64,000 nt of DNA. Origin: DASVVT01 sp036386415. GTDB lineage: Bacteria; Acidobacteriota; Blastocatellia; Pyrinomonadales; Pyrinomonadaceae. Position numbers and translations under genes: made by a program. This document shows, piece by piece, positions 25,783 through 33,897 of this stretch. The stretch lies in assembly GCA_036386415.1 (NCBI GenBank), contig DASVVT010000060.1:105679-169678 (forward strand). Direction: 5' to 3'. Each line of letters begins with the position of its first letter. Position 1 is the first letter of the stretch. The notes under the pieces are model-generated. The model was not told the origin of the DNA and did not search any database. It was given only the letters and a program-made list of their open reading frames with translations.

Positions 25783-26241
25783 TCACCAGATTGAGGGCAA
25801 CGCGGATTCATCCAGCTCAATCGTTCTGCCGTCGGGCAGGATGTGGAGGATGCGCGCGCCGCGTGCCTTCAGCGGGGGCGAAAGCAGTCCGACGCGGTGG
25901 CAATGGGCGCGCGGCTGGACGTGATTGGTCAGGGGCTGTGATTCCGAGCACATGATGGCGACGCGCATCTCCGACGCAAGCTCCATGATGCGGTCGAGGC
26001 CGCGCGCCAGGTCTTCGGTCGGAGCGACCGTCTTGCCGCCGCACTCGGGCAGATGCTCGTAGCCGATGCCGTTCTCCAGCAGAAGTTGTTCGAGCACACG
26101 CCCGTTGTACTGCGGCCAGCGTGAACGCGCGACGCTTCTGACATCGCACACGAACGCGACCTTGTGCTCTTGCAGTAGCTCAAGGAAATGCGCGAAGGCG
26201 TGTTTGCCGTGCCCTATGCTGTAGATGGTTGTCTGTGTCAT
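25783..26241 (-). CDS. DUF488-family protein
   Basis: Protein of 152 residues with the DUF488 signature: IYSIGHGKHAFAHFLELLQE at the start, VCDVRSVARSRWPQYN, and a mid-protein cysteine block VAIMCSESQPLTNHVQPRAH where family members usually have MC-E-P--CHR. The H and R that follow (AHCHRVGLLSPPLKARG) are conserved in the family. The biochemical role of DUF488 is not established. The gene is last in the minus-strand operon, 6 bp after the DUF2905 stop codon, and lacks its own clear SD. Confidence 0.88.
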   Translation of the reverse strand: MTQTTIYSIGHGKHAFAHFLELLQEHKVAFVCDVRSVARSRWPQYNGRVLEQLLLENGIGYEHLPECGGKTVAPTEDLARGLDRIMELASEMRVAIMCSESQPLTNHVQPRAHCHRVGLLSPPLKARGARILHILPDGRTIELDESALPSIW

Positions 26242-26247
26242 CTGAAT

Positions 26248-26463
26248 TTAGAAGAGGCGGCGCAGCAGGTAAAGCAGCAGGCTTATCACGAGCGATAGAA
26301 GCAGCATGGAGGTGACGGGGATGTAGACGCGCAGACGCTCGCGCTCGATGCGTATGTCGCCCGGCAGACTTCCGAACCAGGAGAGTCCGCCGGAATAGAT
26401 CAGCAGCCCCGCGACTACCACACAAACCCCTGCGATGATGACCAGCAATCCTACGGAGCGCAT
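26248..26463 (-). CDS. DUF2905 small membrane protein
   Basis: 71-residue protein with two TM helices (VGLLVIIAGVCVVVAGLLIY and IPVTSMLLLSLVISLLLYLL) separated by the diagnostic loop SLPGDIRIERERLRVYIP. Length and layout match DUF2905 exactly. Function unknown. It lies between the DUF3298 lipoprotein and DUF488 genes with very short gaps, consistent with one transcript. Confidence 0.92.
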   Translation of the reverse strand: MRSVGLLVIIAGVCVVVAGLLIYSGGLSWFGSLPGDIRIERERLRVYIPVTSMLLLSLVISLLLYLLRRLF

Positions 26464-26484
26464 CTCGAACGCCTGAATACTCTT

Positions 26485-27693
26485 TCACTTGATGAACGCA
26501 GCCAGCGGCCCGTCCGGTCTGATGATGCCTTTGAGCGCCGCGTATGGAACGACGACCGTTTGCGGGCCTGCGGCATACGGCCCGACCTGGTAGGCATCGA
26601 AAGTTATCAGCAGCCCTTTGCGTGTGATGTTCCAGCTCTGGTAGTTATCCGCCTTGGCCGCAGCGCCCTCTTCGATGCTCTGGTCATCCAGAAGCGGCTC
26701 ATCCTCGCCGCCCTTTTTGGATTGCCTCTTCAAATCTTTGATGGAGTAAGCAGAAATGGTCTCCAGATAGTTCGCACCAGGCTGGAAGAGGTCTGCGAGC
26801 TTGAGCGAGCGACCGTTCTTTAGATCGTAATTGACGACCTTCGAATAACCGCTCGGGTGAGCCGCCCCGTGCTCGTAAACGCTGATGTTGAATTCAATGC
26901 TGGCGAGATCGCTATTGGCGAGCATGACATCGTAGCGAATGGACATATCATCGCCCATCGTCTCTGGACTGTAATCCTCCTCTGTCGGGTCTATGCCCGC
27001 GTCCTTTCTCCATTCATCAACCTCGCGGGTGATGAGGCCGCTCACCTCCCGGTTGAACTTTTCAACATTGGGAGAGGTCGAGCCTTCGAGCTGCGGGTAC
27101 TCCGCGTCCAGCGTGTACTTCTTCTTCTTGTTCTCCTCTTTGATCTGTTTGGCGACCACTTTGAGCCCGCTGCCCGGATCGACGTGCTGCTCGATGAGGT
27201 AGAAGGTCAACTCTTCGCCTTTATTCGCCTTCGCCCAGGTTCCGTCGAGCACCGCTCCCGGATCAGACTCCGACTCTTTCCACTCGCCCTTGAAGACTCC
27301 GGTCTGCTTGCCGCCGCTGTCCGATTCCTGAAGCGTGAATTTTCCCTGCCCGTCAATCGTCCCCGTCAGGTTGATATTCGTCCCGACATTTTCATACGCG
27401 TACGTCCCCGAGAGACGATCCCCGGCGCGCACCAGCCGCATCTCAATTCTGTATGTGCCATTTATAGCTCCACGGAACACACGCGTCTCATCCGAGGGAG
27501 TAACGCCAACGGCTTGAGACCTGCTCTGCGAGTTGCTCTGAGCATTGCTCTCCAGTTTAGTGTTACCGGCTTCCGACGCTCCTTCGCGCTTCGTCTGACA
27601 GGCCGATATGCAAAGCATTACCATGAGCGCACAGATCAGCGCGACGGTAACTTTCCACATCATCTGCCCCTGATACGTATTTGAATTTTTCAT
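26485..27693 (-). CDS. DUF4163/DUF3298-type lipoprotein
   Basis: 402-residue exported lipoprotein: hydrophobic segment WKVTVALICALMVMLCISAC, lipobox ISAC. After a Ser/Asn-rich linker comes a beta-rich domain (GTYRIEMRLVRAGDRLSGTY). The C-terminal half matches the DUF4163/DUF3298 pair found in RsiV-like proteins: LDAEYPQLEGSTSPNVEKFN, then EHGAAHPSGYSKVVNYDLKN and SLKLADLFQPGANYLETISA. In RsiV this domain can bind lysozyme, but there is no sigma factor here, so that role should not be assumed. The start ATG overlaps the CYTH gene stop (ATGA, 27690-27693); an ATG pair about ten codons in is an alternative. Confidence 0.82.
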   Translation of the reverse strand: MKNSNTYQGQMMWKVTVALICALMVMLCISACQTKREGASEAGNTKLESNAQSNSQSRSQAVGVTPSDETRVFRGAINGTYRIEMRLVRAGDRLSGTYAYENVGTNINLTGTIDGQGKFTLQESDSGGKQTGVFKGEWKESESDPGAVLDGTWAKANKGEELTFYLIEQHVDPGSGLKVVAKQIKEENKKKKYTLDAEYPQLEGSTSPNVEKFNREVSGLITREVDEWRKDAGIDPTEEDYSPETMGDDMSIRYDVMLANSDLASIEFNISVYEHGAAHPSGYSKVVNYDLKNGRSLKLADLFQPGANYLETISAYSIKDLKRQSKKGGEDEPLLDDQSIEEGAAAKADNYQSWNITRKGLLITFDAYQVGPYAAGPQTVVVPYAALKGIIRPDGPLAAFIK

Positions 27694-28280
27694 ACTTGAC
27701 CGAGTGATCCTTTCGCGCCACGCCGTTTCAGTTCTTCTCGAATCTCGTCAGCCGAGCGCCCGACCAGCTTTGCGCCTGTGAACATCTCGTCATTCGTCAC
27801 GTCGCGGATGGCGAAAGGCGGCACACCGAAACTCTCCATCTCCTCATCCGTCTCAAAGCTCGTCTCCGCGAGGATCAATCCCCACAGAGCGCCTAGAAAC
27901 ACGTCTATCCCATAGGCGCGCCCCTCATGCTCGAAGGGGTAGCGATTCTTGCGAATCTCGTTGCCCTCAAAGACGGAGAGCACTTCGTATTCATACGGCG
28001 TGAGATAGGTGTTGGTGATCACGGTGCGCGAGAAATCCGGCGGCGCGGGCGCGAACTTCTGCGTCAGCTTCAAGATGTACTCTTTCGTCTGCGGAACGCG
28101 AATTTTCCTGAGCCGCAGCCGCGTGTTCGTGATGTAGTTGTCCCAGATTTGCACATGCTCGCTAGCTCGCGTCAATCCTTCAGGAAGCTCCCGCAGAAGC
28201 AATCTACGCTCGCGCTCGATGCGCGCATACTTACTTTCAACGTTAAGGGTATTTTCAGGGGTAGGAACTGCTATGCCCAT
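27690..28280 (-). CDS. CYTH-domain protein (triphosphate tunnel family)
   Basis: 196-residue soluble protein of the CYTH/triphosphate tunnel metalloenzyme superfamily. The ExExK-like start motif is IERERRLLLRELP, followed by alternating charged strands TNTRLRLRKIR, ILKLTQKF, ITNTYLTPYEYEVL and KNRYPFEHEGRAYGIDVFLG, with a conserved closing acidic segment LILAETSFETDEEM. Family members hydrolyse triphosphates (inorganic or nucleoside) or make cAMP. The specific activity cannot be told. It starts 3 bp after the aconitase stop and overlaps the next gene by 4 nt, so it is firmly within the operon. Confidence 0.88.
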   Translation of the reverse strand: MGIAVPTPENTLNVESKYARIERERRLLLRELPEGLTRASEHVQIWDNYITNTRLRLRKIRVPQTKEYILKLTQKFAPAPPDFSRTVITNTYLTPYEYEVLSVFEGNEIRKNRYPFEHEGRAYGIDVFLGALWGLILAETSFETDEEMESFGVPPFAIRDVTNDEMFTGAKLVGRSADEIREELKRRGAKGSLGQV

Positions 28281-28283
28281 TAT

Positions 28284-30284
28284 TTACGCTCCGACCAGTT
28301 CCTCTTCCGGCTCGCGTAAAAACTCGCGCGGCTCGACGATGTATCCGGCGATGGCAGAGGCGGCGACGACGTAAGGTGAAGCGAGATACATCTGGCCGGG
28401 GCCGCTGCGGCCTGGGAAGTTGCGGTTCTGTGCGCTGACGACCACCTGATCGGGCGACTGTGAAGCGCCCGGCCCGGCCTTGATGCACGCGCCGCAACTG
28501 GGGTCTATCAGTTGTGCGCCAGCGCGCTCGAAGATTTCGATGTAGCCGCGCTCGCGCGCGTACTCCTTGATCTTCTGCGAGCCGAATTGCAGGAAGAGCT
28601 GCACGCCGGGAGCGACGCGGCGTCCCGCTTCGACGGCGCGTTTTAAGACCATGGCGTACATGTCCATGTCGGCCATCTTGCCGCCCGTGCACGAGCCGCC
28701 GTAGGCGATGTCGATTCTGACCTCTGCGGGCAGCTCAGAGATGTGTATGCCGTTGCGCGGGTCGCCCGGGGTCGCGACCATCGGGCGAATCTCGTCCAGG
28801 TTGATCTCGAACACCTCCGCATACTCTGCGTCCGGATCACTCTTCAAGAAACCCTTGCGAACTTCTTCCGCGTCGAGGCCGCGCATACGCACTATGTAAT
28901 CGAGCGTCACCTCGTCCGGCTCGATGATGCCGGTCGTGCCTCCGGCTTCCACAGCCATGTTCGTGAGGGTCGCGCGCTCGTCCAGCGACCAATCCTTCAA
29001 GCCCTCGCCCGCGAACTCCAGGACCTTGCCGATCCCCTTGCTCGACTTCATGTAATCCGTGGCGAGAATGTGCAGCATCACGTCCTTGGCCGCCACGTCC
29101 TCGTGCTTCCGACCCTTCAGGACATAGCGCACGGTTTCGGGAACGCGTATGCGTATATCTTTGGTGTACCAGGCATTAGCCATGTCCGTGGAGCCGACGC
29201 CAAAAGCGAAGCAGCCGAGCACGCCCGCCATGCACGTATGCGAGTCCGTGCCGATGACGATCTGACCGGGCAGCGCGAGGTCTTCCACGACGGCGTTGTG
29301 GCAGATGGCCTCCGAGCCGCCCGCAGGATTCTCGCCATAGAGACGTATGTTCTGCCTGACTGTGAACTTCTCCTGCGTGACGGCGAGGCCGTCGGCGCGC
29401 TCAAGCAAGCCCATCTCGCGCTGCTTGGCGGGCATCACCTGTCCCAGAAACGTCAGGTGGTCGCGGAAGGCGTAGACCGATTCGGCTTCGGTCACGCGCG
29501 CATCCTGCCCAAGCGCCTGACGGAACAAGGCGTCGGCCATAGGCGTGACGTACTCGTGCGAGAAGCGCACGTCCGCAACGGCGAAGAGCGCGTCTCCGGG
29601 CTTGACCGCCTCCACTCCTATCTGCCCGGCAGTGACGAAGGCGTGGCGTGCGATGATCTTCTCGACGATGGTCATCGGACGACGCTGCGTCTCAAGACGA
29701 GGCGGCGAGACATGACCGGCGAGCCGCGCCTTGTTGTAATTGAAGAGGCCGCCGTATTCGACGATTGCCGTGGAGATAGGGTCCAGGCCGCGCGTGAACT
29801 CTTCCAGAGGAATCTCTTCGCCGCGACGGATGCGCTCGATTAATCGGAAGTCCGTAGAGGTCAGTAAACCTATGTTCTGCGAGTTTTGCCCGTAAATCTT
29901 CTCAATGCTCTGGGCGATGACCAGCTCTATGCCTGCCCATTTCTCCGCGTACGGCGCGGTCTCGCGCGACGAGCCGCAGCCCTTCGAGAGTCCTGAGACG
30001 ACCACGGCGAAGCCTCCCCTCTTGACCTCATCCTTCTCGACGGCCTGCTCGCGCATCCCGACGTAAACATACTCGCCAAGGGTCTCGTCATAATAGAAGC
30101 AGACCCAGCCGGGCGTGATCTCGTCCGTCGAGATGTTGTTCATCAGGGGAAGCTCAGGCTCGAAAGGCAAATCCTCGCCCCCTTCAAGCTGGCGGCGGAT
30201 CAGAGACGTGTCGTCTGTGAGAAAGAGTATGCGGCCATTGAACCGTATGCGGTCGGGGCGTTTCGCGATCTTCTCCGTTGTCAT
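28284..30284 (-). CDS. Aconitase-family hydratase with N-terminal swivel domain
   Basis: [4Fe-4S] dehydratase of 666 residues, probably the citrate/isocitrate isomerase of the TCA cycle. The swivel (LeuD-like) domain comes first (VVSGLSKGCGSSRETAPYAE, then AQSIEKIYGQNSQNIGLL). The LeuC-like catalytic domains follow: GTDSHTCMAGVLGCFAFGVG with the first cluster Cys, DPSCGACIKAGPGASQ with the other two, and YGGSCTGGKMADMDMY. This order is as in AcnB, but the AcnB HEAT-like N-terminal domain is missing and the protein is much shorter. AcnA/IRP proteins have the swivel at the C-terminus. GGAGCTATC precedes the ATG. An isomerase of methylcitrate or homocitrate type is an alternative. It is first gene of a five-gene operon. 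Confidence 0.85.
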   Translation of the reverse strand: MTTEKIAKRPDRIRFNGRILFLTDDTSLIRRQLEGGEDLPFEPELPLMNNISTDEITPGWVCFYYDETLGEYVYVGMREQAVEKDEVKRGGFAVVVSGLSKGCGSSRETAPYAEKWAGIELVIAQSIEKIYGQNSQNIGLLTSTDFRLIERIRRGEEIPLEEFTRGLDPISTAIVEYGGLFNYNKARLAGHVSPPRLETQRRPMTIVEKIIARHAFVTAGQIGVEAVKPGDALFAVADVRFSHEYVTPMADALFRQALGQDARVTEAESVYAFRDHLTFLGQVMPAKQREMGLLERADGLAVTQEKFTVRQNIRLYGENPAGGSEAICHNAVVEDLALPGQIVIGTDSHTCMAGVLGCFAFGVGSTDMANAWYTKDIRIRVPETVRYVLKGRKHEDVAAKDVMLHILATDYMKSSKGIGKVLEFAGEGLKDWSLDERATLTNMAVEAGGTTGIIEPDEVTLDYIVRMRGLDAEEVRKGFLKSDPDAEYAEVFEINLDEIRPMVATPGDPRNGIHISELPAEVRIDIAYGGSCTGGKMADMDMYAMVLKRAVEAGRRVAPGVQLFLQFGSQKIKEYARERGYIEIFERAGAQLIDPSCGACIKAGPGASQSPDQVVVSAQNRNFPGRSGPGQMYLASPYVVAASAIAGYIVEPREFLREPEEELVGA

Positions 30285-30471
30285 GATAGCTCCTTGCGGC
30301 GAATAATTTAATGAGTTTCAGAAAAGATGATTATAAACCGAAGCGGCTGAAATGTCTCAGACCGAGGGCCGGTCACGCTCGCGCGCGATGGTTAATAGAA
30401 CGGGCTGCGCATGCCGTGGCGGGCGCGATTCAAAGCGCGCCCTGAGCTGAAGGTATTCACCAATAAAGGCG

Positions 30472-30575
30472 GTCTAACAACCCATTCAACCCGACCCCGC
30501 GATAGTTTCTCTGTCATCGTTTTTTCCCGCCTCAAATGCTAGAATGCTGGCCGCTCTGCTGCGGTGGCTGCGCGT
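30472..30575. repeat. attC-like intergenic repeat, copy A
   Basis: It begins GTCTAACAACCCATTCAACC, close to the left half of integron attC sites (RYYYAAC followed by CATTCAA). It shares a following block with copy B: GATAG, CTCTNTCATC, AAATGCT. No convincing right half is seen. It lies just before the SGNH gene in the 309-bp gap 30285-30593, whose remainder shows nothing else recognisable. Confidence 0.35.
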
Positions 30576-30593
30576 GTGAGGCTATCAAAAATC

Positions 30594-31640
30594 ATGGATA
30601 CGTCTGCGAAACCTCTACTACTTACAAAGCGAAAGAAAATCATATTCCTGGCGCTCTATTCTTTAATTTTAGTCCTATTGTTTGTGTCGGCTGCTGAAGT
30701 TATTCTCCGGCTGAAAGGTTCCAGACCTTTCGGTAAGCCTAACTTCACAGTAAAAGTTGAGCCCGGCAGCAGATTCTTTCAAAAGCACCCGACTCTCGGT
30801 TATACGAACATCCCTGGAAGATTTACTGTAACGTTGAACAATACCTTCTCATTTAATACCACTCATCTGCCCAATACACTGAGAGTTACTCACCCGCTTG
30901 ATAGTTATGTAGAGGAACGGCAAAAAGAAGAGGTCTGGATTCTTGGCTGCTCTTTCACATACGGCTGGGGGCTTAATAATGAAGAGACCTATCCATGGCT
31001 GTTGCAGGAACGGTTCCCCGAATACGAATTTGTCAACTTCGGCGTACCCGGTTACGGTACCATACACTCATTGCTACAATTTCGAGACGCGCTCGAAGTT
31101 AAGGCTCCTAAGGTAGCAATGCTGGCGTATGCAGACTTTCATGACGAAAGGAATACTTTTTTAAGGAAACGGAGAAAGGAGGTCACTACCGTGAACAACC
31201 TTGGCCCGCTCGTGCAGCCCTATGCCAGGTTAGACAAACAAGGCAACCTGCAATACCTGTTCGCAGATGTCGAATATACAGAATTCCCGGGGATGCGCTA
31301 TTCAGCTTTGATCAACTTCATTGAGAGTAGATACAACCAGCTTGAAGACATATTTATCCATAGTCATGACGTGTCAAAGGCATTAATTATAGAAATGGCG
31401 AAGATTGCAAGGGAGCGGAACGTTAAGTTTATCGTTGCTGGTATCAACGCATCCCCCGGGACTCTCGACATGTTGAAATTTGCTCAAGAGAATGGGATAC
31501 CTGGCATTGACATCTCCGTTGATTTAAACGCTCCCACGAACATACTTCCAGACCGGCATCCAAGCGCACTGGCAGACCGAAAGTATGCCGATAAGATAGA
31601 GAGCTTTTTAAGAGCAGAGATTTTGAAGGCAGATCAATAA
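30594..31640 (+). CDS. Membrane-anchored SGNH/GDSL-like hydrolase
   Basis: 348-residue protein with one N-terminal TM anchor (IIFLALYSLILVLLFVSAAE). SGNH features: block I WILGCSFTYGWGLNNEETYP with the nucleophile-position Ser, then FVNFGVPGYGTIHSLLQFRD, and a C-terminal PDRHPSALADRKYADKI giving the Asp/His pair. These proteins are esterases or O-acetyl(trans)ferases acting on polysaccharides. The start is the ATG at 30594. Its codon use is visibly AT-richer than that of the neighbours (runs such as AAAGAAAATCATATTCC), and attC-like repeats flank it, suggesting acquisition. No partner polymer-synthesis genes are nearby. Confidence 0.8.
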   Translation: MDTSAKPLLLTKRKKIIFLALYSLILVLLFVSAAEVILRLKGSRPFGKPNFTVKVEPGSRFFQKHPTLGYTNIPGRFTVTLNNTFSFNTTHLPNTLRVTHPLDSYVEERQKEEVWILGCSFTYGWGLNNEETYPWLLQERFPEYEFVNFGVPGYGTIHSLLQFRDALEVKAPKVAMLAYADFHDERNTFLRKRRKEVTTVNNLGPLVQPYARLDKQGNLQYLFADVEYTEFPGMRYSALINFIESRYNQLEDIFIHSHDVSKALIIEMAKIARERNVKFIVAGINASPGTLDMLKFAQENGIPGIDISVDLNAPTNILPDRHPSALADRKYADKIESFLRAEILKADQ

Positions 31641-31717
31641 CCTGAAAAGGATAGACTCACCCTTACGAGTAAGGTAATAAAAGGCGTTCAGAAAAGTCTC
31701 TTAGTTTCGAAGGCACG

Positions 31718-31828
31718 GCATAACAACTCATTCAACCAGATCGCTCGATAGCAACTCTTTCATCATTGTCTTTGCAAATTAGATGAAATGCTGTTCGCTC
31801 GGCGCGGCTCACGTTCGAGCATTGGATT
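31718..31828. repeat. attC-like intergenic repeat, copy B
   Basis: Left end GGCATAACAACTCATTCAAC, right end GCGCGGCTCACGTTCGAGCA followed by TTGGAT, which resembles the attC right half (CGGCTTAA..C..GCGTTAGAT). The interior is similar to copy A. It lies 77 bp after the SGNH stop and 34 bp before the dimethylargininase start, the position expected of a cassette recombination site. Confidence 0.4.
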
Positions 31829-31862
31829 GCTTCCGACATTATACGACCTGTAATATCTGAGG

Positions 31863-32633
31863 ATGCTAAGGGCTCTTACCCACACAGTATCTCCAGCTAT
31901 TGCTCAATGTCAGTTGACGTTTATTGACAGATCGCCGATTGATCTGGAGGTGGCGGCACGCCAGCATGATGATTACTGTGCGGTGCTGGATAAGCTCGGT
32001 GTGATGGTCGAGAAGCTTTCCGTGAATGAATCGTACCCGGATGCGTGTTTTGTGGAGGATACTGCGATTGTCGTTGATGAGCTGGCGATAATTTGCAGCA
32101 TGGGGGCTGCTTCGCGCAGAGGGGAGACCGGGGGCATTGAGCGAGAGCTTTCAAAGTATCGAGACGTAGCGCGCATTTCTCTGCCCGCGACCATCGAAGG
32201 CGGGGACGTGCTGCGCATCGGGAAGAGGATATTTGCAGGTCAATCGAGCCGCACCAACATGCAAGGTGTGAAGGAGCTTGCGAGGCTTCTGGAGCCGATG
32301 GGCTACGAAGTTGTACCCATCAGGACACGTGGGAGCTTACATTTCAAGTCTGCCTGTACTGCGATAGATGACGAGACGTTATTTGTGAATCCCGACTGGG
32401 TTGAGCTTGATGCCTTGAGAGGATTCAATCTCGTGCATACTCCAGATGAAGAGCCCTGGTCAGCAAATCTGTTGCGGGTTGGCAAGACCATATGCCTGCA
32501 AGCGGGATCTCCAAGGGCGCTGGAGTTGTTGAAAGGTGTCGCCGGCAGGGTGGAGATCATAGACATCTCAGAGTTACGAAAGGCAGAGGCTGGCCTAACC
32601 TGCTCAAGCATTATCTTTGAGAGCGCTAGTTAA
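31863..32633 (+). CDS. ddaH: Dimethylargininase (N(G),N(G)-dimethylarginine dimethylaminohydrolase)
   Basis: 256-residue amidinotransferase-fold hydrolase. It converts N-methylated arginines to citrulline and methylamines. Catalytic elements: acidic residues in PDACFVEDTAIVVDE, the His in RGSLHFKSACTAIDDE, and the nucleophilic Cys near the end in AEAGLTCSSIIFESAS. IEGGDVLRIGKRIFAG is the usual substrate-loop block. The ATG at 31863 has no strong SD. An arginase-fold gene lies 1.3 kb downstream on the same strand, giving an arginine-derivative theme. Arginine deiminase is excluded by size and by the DDAH-like C-terminus. Confidence 0.9.
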   Translation: MLRALTHTVSPAIAQCQLTFIDRSPIDLEVAARQHDDYCAVLDKLGVMVEKLSVNESYPDACFVEDTAIVVDELAIICSMGAASRRGETGGIERELSKYRDVARISLPATIEGGDVLRIGKRIFAGQSSRTNMQGVKELARLLEPMGYEVVPIRTRGSLHFKSACTAIDDETLFVNPDWVELDALRGFNLVHTPDEEPWSANLLRVGKTICLQAGSPRALELLKGVAGRVEIIDISELRKAEAGLTCSSIIFESAS

Positions 32634-32756
32634 CTAGGTCATGCGTCGCATCTCTTTCATTGTTGTCTTATCCGATTGGCTCGATTGCTTTATAGTCGCG
32701 GCGTGCGATGAATCCAGAACGCCGCGCGCCTACAATTTTTGCACCGGGCGACTTTA

Positions 32757-33398
32757 ATGAGTGAAGAACTACAAAAGAGCTATGACCGCGTGGCGGAAGA
32801 TTATGCCGAGCAGTTTCGCGACGAAATGGATAAAAAGCCGTTCGACCGAAAGATGCTGGATTGGCTGGCTGAAAAGGTGGAAGGCTCAGGCGTTATTTGT
32901 GATATGGGATGCGGCCCCGGACAGATCGCCCGTTATTTACACGGTCAGGGAGTAGAGGTATGCGGCGTTGATTTGTCGCCGGAAATGGTGCGGCAAGCGC
33001 AGCATTTGAATCCGGATATTCCCTTTCAAAGTGGCGACATGCTGGCGCTCAAAGAGGTCGCAGATGAGTCCTACGGTGGCATCGCGGCCTTTTATTCAAT
33101 CGTTCACATCCCGCACCGGCAGGTAGCGCGTGCGCTGCGGGAGTTGAAGCGGGTGCTGCGCCCGAATGGCGTGTTATTGCTGACTTTTCACATCGGGCAG
33201 GAGATCAAACATCTGGACGAATGGTGGGGGAAAGAGGTCTCTTTGGATTTCCTCTTCTTTGAAACCGCCGAGATGAAGGGTTATCTCAAGGAGGCGGGAT
33301 TTGAGCTTGAGGAAGTGATCGAAAGAGACCCGTATCCAGAGGTGGAGTATCAAAGCCGTCGCGCCTATATCTTTGCGAGGAGGGCTGGAAGCTCCTGA
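32757..33398 (+). CDS. Class I SAM-dependent methyltransferase
   Basis: 213-residue soluble methyltransferase (type 11/25-like). It has a helical N-terminus (SYDRVAEDYAEQFRDEMDKK), the SAM-binding motif VICDMGCGPGQIARYLHGQG, the acidic residue after strand 2 (VCGVDLSPEMVRQA), motif III-like QSGDMLALKEV and the post-motif ALRELKRVLRPNGVLLLTFH. The start is the ATG at 32757; a TTG further upstream in the frame is unlikely. The acceptor substrate is unknown. The next gene follows after 8 bp, suggesting an operon. Confidence 0.9.
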   Translation: MSEELQKSYDRVAEDYAEQFRDEMDKKPFDRKMLDWLAEKVEGSGVICDMGCGPGQIARYLHGQGVEVCGVDLSPEMVRQAQHLNPDIPFQSGDMLALKEVADESYGGIAAFYSIVHIPHRQVARALRELKRVLRPNGVLLLTFHIGQEIKHLDEWWGKEVSLDFLFFETAEMKGYLKEAGFELEEVIERDPYPEVEYQSRRAYIFARRAGSS

Positions 33399-33406
33399 CA
33401 AAACGG

Positions 33407-33847
33407 ATGTTTATTGCACGGAAGACGCGGGTCGCAATCCTTTTATCACTGCTGCTCGCGGCGGGGGGATGCGCGCATCGTGCTTCGAAACCGCGCGACG
33501 TGGTGCGTGGCTCGATACCGCTTGATTTGACCGGCGCACCTGATAGCGAGTTGCAGCGGCATACAGGCGAGCGCGTCAGCTTGCGTGGTCAGTTCTCGCT
33601 GCGCGGAAAGACGGGGCCGTTCATCCTCGTCGGTGGGCGTCCCGTTTATCTTGTGCCAAAGGGGTCTTTCTCGTGGGGCGAGCCTTACGCGAGCATGGAA
33701 GGGCTGGAGGTCCGGGTAACCGGAACGCTTCGTTTCGCGCATGGTGCGGAGCCCGCGCCGGAAGCCCTGCCTGAGGGTCGCGTCCCCGACCATTTCTACT
33801 TTGAGGCAGAGACGGCCAAAGTTGAGCTGAGTCAAAGAGCCCGGTAG
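33407..33847 (+). CDS. Small lipoprotein, function unknown
   Basis: 146-residue exported lipoprotein: signal ARKTRVAILLSLLLAAGGC with lipobox AAGGC. The mature part is beta-rich, with a repeated GxxVxLxGxxS pattern (GERVSLRGQFSLRGKTGPFI, then EGLEVRVTGTLRFAHG). This suggests an OB-fold or similar small barrel. I do not recognise the family. It lies between the methyltransferase and arginase-fold genes on the same strand with short gaps. Confidence 0.75.
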   Translation: MFIARKTRVAILLSLLLAAGGCAHRASKPRDVVRGSIPLDLTGAPDSELQRHTGERVSLRGQFSLRGKTGPFILVGGRPVYLVPKGSFSWGEPYASMEGLEVRVTGTLRFAHGAEPAPEALPEGRVPDHFYFEAETAKVELSQRAR

Positions 33848-33897
33848 CCTCTTTTTCTTTGTGTCGCGAATCAACAGAGTATTCGGTGCTGTTCGTG

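Noticed and set aside
28743..29843. 366-codon plus-strand frame opposite the aconitase
   Set aside because: Shadow of the conserved aconitase; no SD or domain.
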